From: Desulfobulbaceae bacterium
GTDB lineage: Bacteria; Desulfobacterota; Desulfobulbia; Desulfobulbales; Desulfobulbaceae
DNA: 6,880 nt
Direction of reading: 5' to 3'
Assembly: GCA_026986885.1 (NCBI GenBank)
Contig: JALSNT010000622.1
Span: forward strand, 1-6,880
The notes below the pieces were generated by a model, which worked only from the letters and a program-made list of their open reading frames with translations, was not told the origin of the DNA and ran no database searches. The position numbers were made by a program, and so were the translations under genes. Below are positions 5,491-6,880 of this stretch, in pieces. The stretch's first letter is position 1. The number at the start of each line of letters is the position of its first letter.

Positions 5491-5712
5491 AAATGGCGCG
5501 GAGCGCCGGAGAATATGCAGCACCGCAGAGCGGTGCTGCGAGCGAACAAGAGTGTTTGGCCGGCCCGGGTCTCTCTCGTGACATCCGCTCTGCGGTGTCA
5601 TGTGAATAGGTCTTGTTCCATTTTCATCCGTTGTTGCGCCCGCTCTGCGGGCATGTTGGTTTATCCAAAAATGGCGCGGAGCGGTGTAACAAGCACAACT
5701 CCGTGCGGAGTT
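5491..5712. repeat. compact array of five short hairpins with shared tips
   Basis: Five palindromes lie in about 220 bases. H1 (5495-5507) pairs GGCGC with GCGCC. H2 (5517-5539) pairs GCAGCACCGC with GCGGTGCTGC, a perfect 10-bp stem with a 3-nt loop. H3 (5579-5600) pairs TGACATCCGC with GCGGTGTCA, with one bulged base. H4 (5638-5652) pairs GCCCGC with GCGGGC. H5 (5697-5712) pairs AACTCC with GGAGTT. The tips of H2, H3 and H4 are the same 11-mer, CCGCTCTGCGG (inverted in H2). A 15-bp direct repeat AAATGGCGCGGAGCG occurs at 5491-5505 and 5669-5683, near both ends. None of the hairpins has a T tract. The block resembles a REP/BIME-type or MITE-like intergenic repeat cluster, or a structured RNA. 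Confidence 0.65.
5544..5618. repeat. 8-bp inverted repeat enclosing hairpin H3
   Basis: GAACAAGA (5544-5551) and TCTTGTTC (5611-5618) are exact reverse complements 59 bp apart and enclose hairpin H3 and the palindrome GGCCGGCC (5558-5565). They could form a closing stem, making a branched structure, or mark the ends of a small repeat unit. Confidence 0.45.
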
Positions 5713-5721
5713 ACGATACTG

Positions 5722-5750
5722 TTGACAGGTAAAGAACCTGCGCCTATACT
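5722..5750 (+). promoter_or_regulatory. sigma-70 promoter of the amidase gene
   Basis: TTGACA (5722-5727, perfect -35) is followed after exactly 17 bp by TATACT (5745-5750, 5 of 6 consensus bases). The start point would be near 5757, leaving a leader of about 40 nt to ATG 5797. The spacer contains CAGGT (5726-5730) and ACCTG (5736-5740), an inverted repeat placed where a repressor could compete with polymerase. It is the best promoter in the window and marks the amidase as a separate transcription unit. Confidence 0.75.
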
Positions 5751-5796
5751 GAAAATAAAGGGCATTCAATTGTAACGACTTGATTACAGAAAAATA

Positions 5797-6880
5797 ATGC
5801 ACAATGGTGACAGCTCAAAAATCAAAGCTTCGATCCTGCGGGAAGTGTATGAGGACAATCTGAGGATTGAAAATCCCCGGCTGCCGCCGTCCAGGCGTCG
5901 GTACCGGAAAAATCTTCATAAAATATCCCGTCCTTTTCCCCTGCTGCTGTTCACTGCTGTCTGTATTGTTCTCTATTTTGTCGTTTTCCCGACGCAACGG
6001 CCGGTGCAGGAAACAGAAAAATCCGTTGCCGGCAAACCGGTATTTCCCTGGGCTGAAATTATTTACAAACAGCAGCGCTCGCGATCGGCAAAAACGGCCT
6101 CCGCCTTTGATACCGGACAACTGCTGAACTATGATTTACTTCTCAATCACAATAACATCCGCCTGAGCTCCGTTTTCGGCCTCGGCGTGCAAACCATTGT
6201 TATTGATCCCGGGCATGGGGGTAAGGATCCGGGGGCCATCGGCAGCAATGGTACCCGGGAAAAAGATATTGTCCTGGATATCGCGCTGCAATTGCGGGAT
6301 CTGCTGCAAAAAACCGGTGGCTATAAAGTGCTGCTTACCAGAGACAGCGATACCTTTATTTCTCTTGCCGACCGGGTAAAATTTGCCAACGATCACCGGG
6401 CCGACCTTTTTGTGTCCCTGCATATAAATGCCCTGCCGCAAAAGGAATTCAATGTCACGGAAACCTATTATTTCGGGCCGCCTTCGGATATGCATACCCT
6501 GCAGTTAGCCGAGCAGGAAAACAGGGGGTCGGAAATCATGACCGGTGATTTTAAAAATATGATAAAAAAGATCGGCAATGTGCTTAAAGAACAGGAATCG
6601 GCCACCCTGGCCACGACCATTCAGCACAAACTCTTCTCCAATATGCAAAAATATGATAGAGTTATAGCTGATAATGGAATAAAAATAGCACCATTTGTCG
6701 TCCTGCTGGGAGTCAATGCCCCAAGCGTCCTGGTTGAAATTTCATGTATCAGTAAGCGTGAAGAAGAGACAAACCTGAACAACCCGGAATACCGGGAAAG
6801 AATTACCGCCTCCCTGCAGAAAGGTATAAGCGGCTACCTCAGCCAAAGACAGACACAGGTTGTCAAAGGAGAAAATAATG
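5797..6880 (+). CDS. membrane-anchored N-acetylmuramoyl-L-alanine amidase (Amidase_3), 3' end open
   Basis: At least 361 residues are in frame and no stop occurs before the window edge. Residues 1-46 are polar and basic, 47-64 form one transmembrane helix (PFPLLLFTAVCIVLYFVV), and the catalytic domain starts at about 133. This implies a type II inner-membrane anchor with the enzyme in the periplasm, not a cleaved signal peptide. The zinc ligands are H140 (IDPGHGGKDPGA), E155 (GTREKDIVLDIA) and H209 (VSLHINA); catalytic Glu is E314 in LVEISCISKREE. The enzyme cleaves the bond between N-acetylmuramic acid and the L-alanine of the stem peptide. A helical insert between H209 and E314 (about 225-300) resembles the regulatory insert of AmiB/AmiC, which blocks the active site until an activator binds. 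The ATG has an in-frame stop at 5773 upstream and no strong Shine-Dalgarno. The motif usually written VETGF(I/L)SN is VEISCISK here. Confidence 0.92.
   Translation, partial: MHNGDSSKIKASILREVYEDNLRIENPRLPPSRRRYRKNLHKISRPFPLLLFTAVCIVLYFVVFPTQRPVQETEKSVAGKPVFPWAEIIYKQQRSRSAKTASAFDTGQLLNYDLLLNHNNIRLSSVFGLGVQTIVIDPGHGGKDPGAIGSNGTREKDIVLDIALQLRDLLQKTGGYKVLLTRDSDTFISLADRVKFANDHRADLFVSLHINALPQKEFNVTETYYFGPPSDMHTLQLAEQENRGSEIMTGDFKNMIKKIGNVLKEQESATLATTIQHKLFSNMQKYDRVIADNGIKIAPFVVLLGVNAPSVLVEISCISKREEETNLNNPEYRERITASLQKGISGYLSQRQTQVVKGENN
6865..6880 (+). promoter_or_regulatory. Shine-Dalgarno and ATG of the next gene
   Basis: AAAGGAG (6865-6871) stands 6 nt before an ATG at 6878-6880, a near-ideal translation start in the +1 frame relative to the amidase. 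The amidase reads AAT AAT G at the edge, so its stop must lie beyond the window. The two genes therefore overlap by several bases and are probably cotranscribed. Confidence 0.6.

Noticed and set aside
5517..5539. Intrinsic terminator after the 4957-5475 gene
   Set aside because: The stem is strong but neither strand has a T tract after it, so a standard rho-independent terminator is not supported.
5491..5712. CRISPR array
   Set aside because: The hairpins are not identical full-length repeats, one is inverted relative to the others, spacing is only roughly regular, and no cas gene is present.
5515..5775. 86-aa open frame across the hairpin block
   Set aside because: It is rich in Arg, Cys and Ser, as expected from reading palindromic repeats. 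It has no ribosome binding site and runs over the amidase promoter; the paired arms explain the sequence better.

Overview
The window looks like ordinary chromosome from a Gram-negative bacterium, with moderate G+C in the coding part. The gene mix is a Mth938-like protein with a ubiquitin-fold/Mut7-C protein, CYTH/CHAD, ParA, DEDDh oligoribonuclease and a membrane-anchored AmiC-type amidase. It suggests a Desulfobacterota member close to the Desulfobulbales, but that placement is an impression and no marker gene here proves it.

Layout. (1) Positions 1-555 are A+T-rich and hold no convincing gene, only short open frames of low confidence. (2) A minus-strand pair follows: a Mth938-domain protein (1761 to 1423) and a two-domain protein with an N-terminal ubiquitin-like fold, a Mut7-C PIN-like nuclease domain and a zinc ribbon (1411 to 656). 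The second gene's ribosome binding site overlaps the first gene's stop codon. (3) A divergent intergenic stretch (1762-2052) contains a perfect 11-bp A+T-rich inverted repeat and a string of mini-ORFs. (4) A plus-strand cluster of four tightly spaced genes runs from 2053 to 5475: a CYTH-like/CHAD protein, an orphan ParA/MinD-type ATPase, oligoribonuclease (orn), and an unrecognised four-helix membrane protein with a central coiled coil. (5) A non-coding block (5491-5712) packs five short hairpins, three of them sharing the same 11-bp tip. (6) A near-consensus sigma-70 promoter (5722-5750) drives a membrane-anchored N-acetylmuramoyl-L-alanine amidase that is still open at the right edge. A Shine-Dalgarno sequence plus ATG for the next gene sits on the last bases.

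The most interesting points are the hairpin block and the pairing of a presumed polyphosphate-binding CHAD protein with a ParA ATPase that has no ParB beside it. The ParA pairing raises the untested idea of a polyphosphate-granule positioning module.
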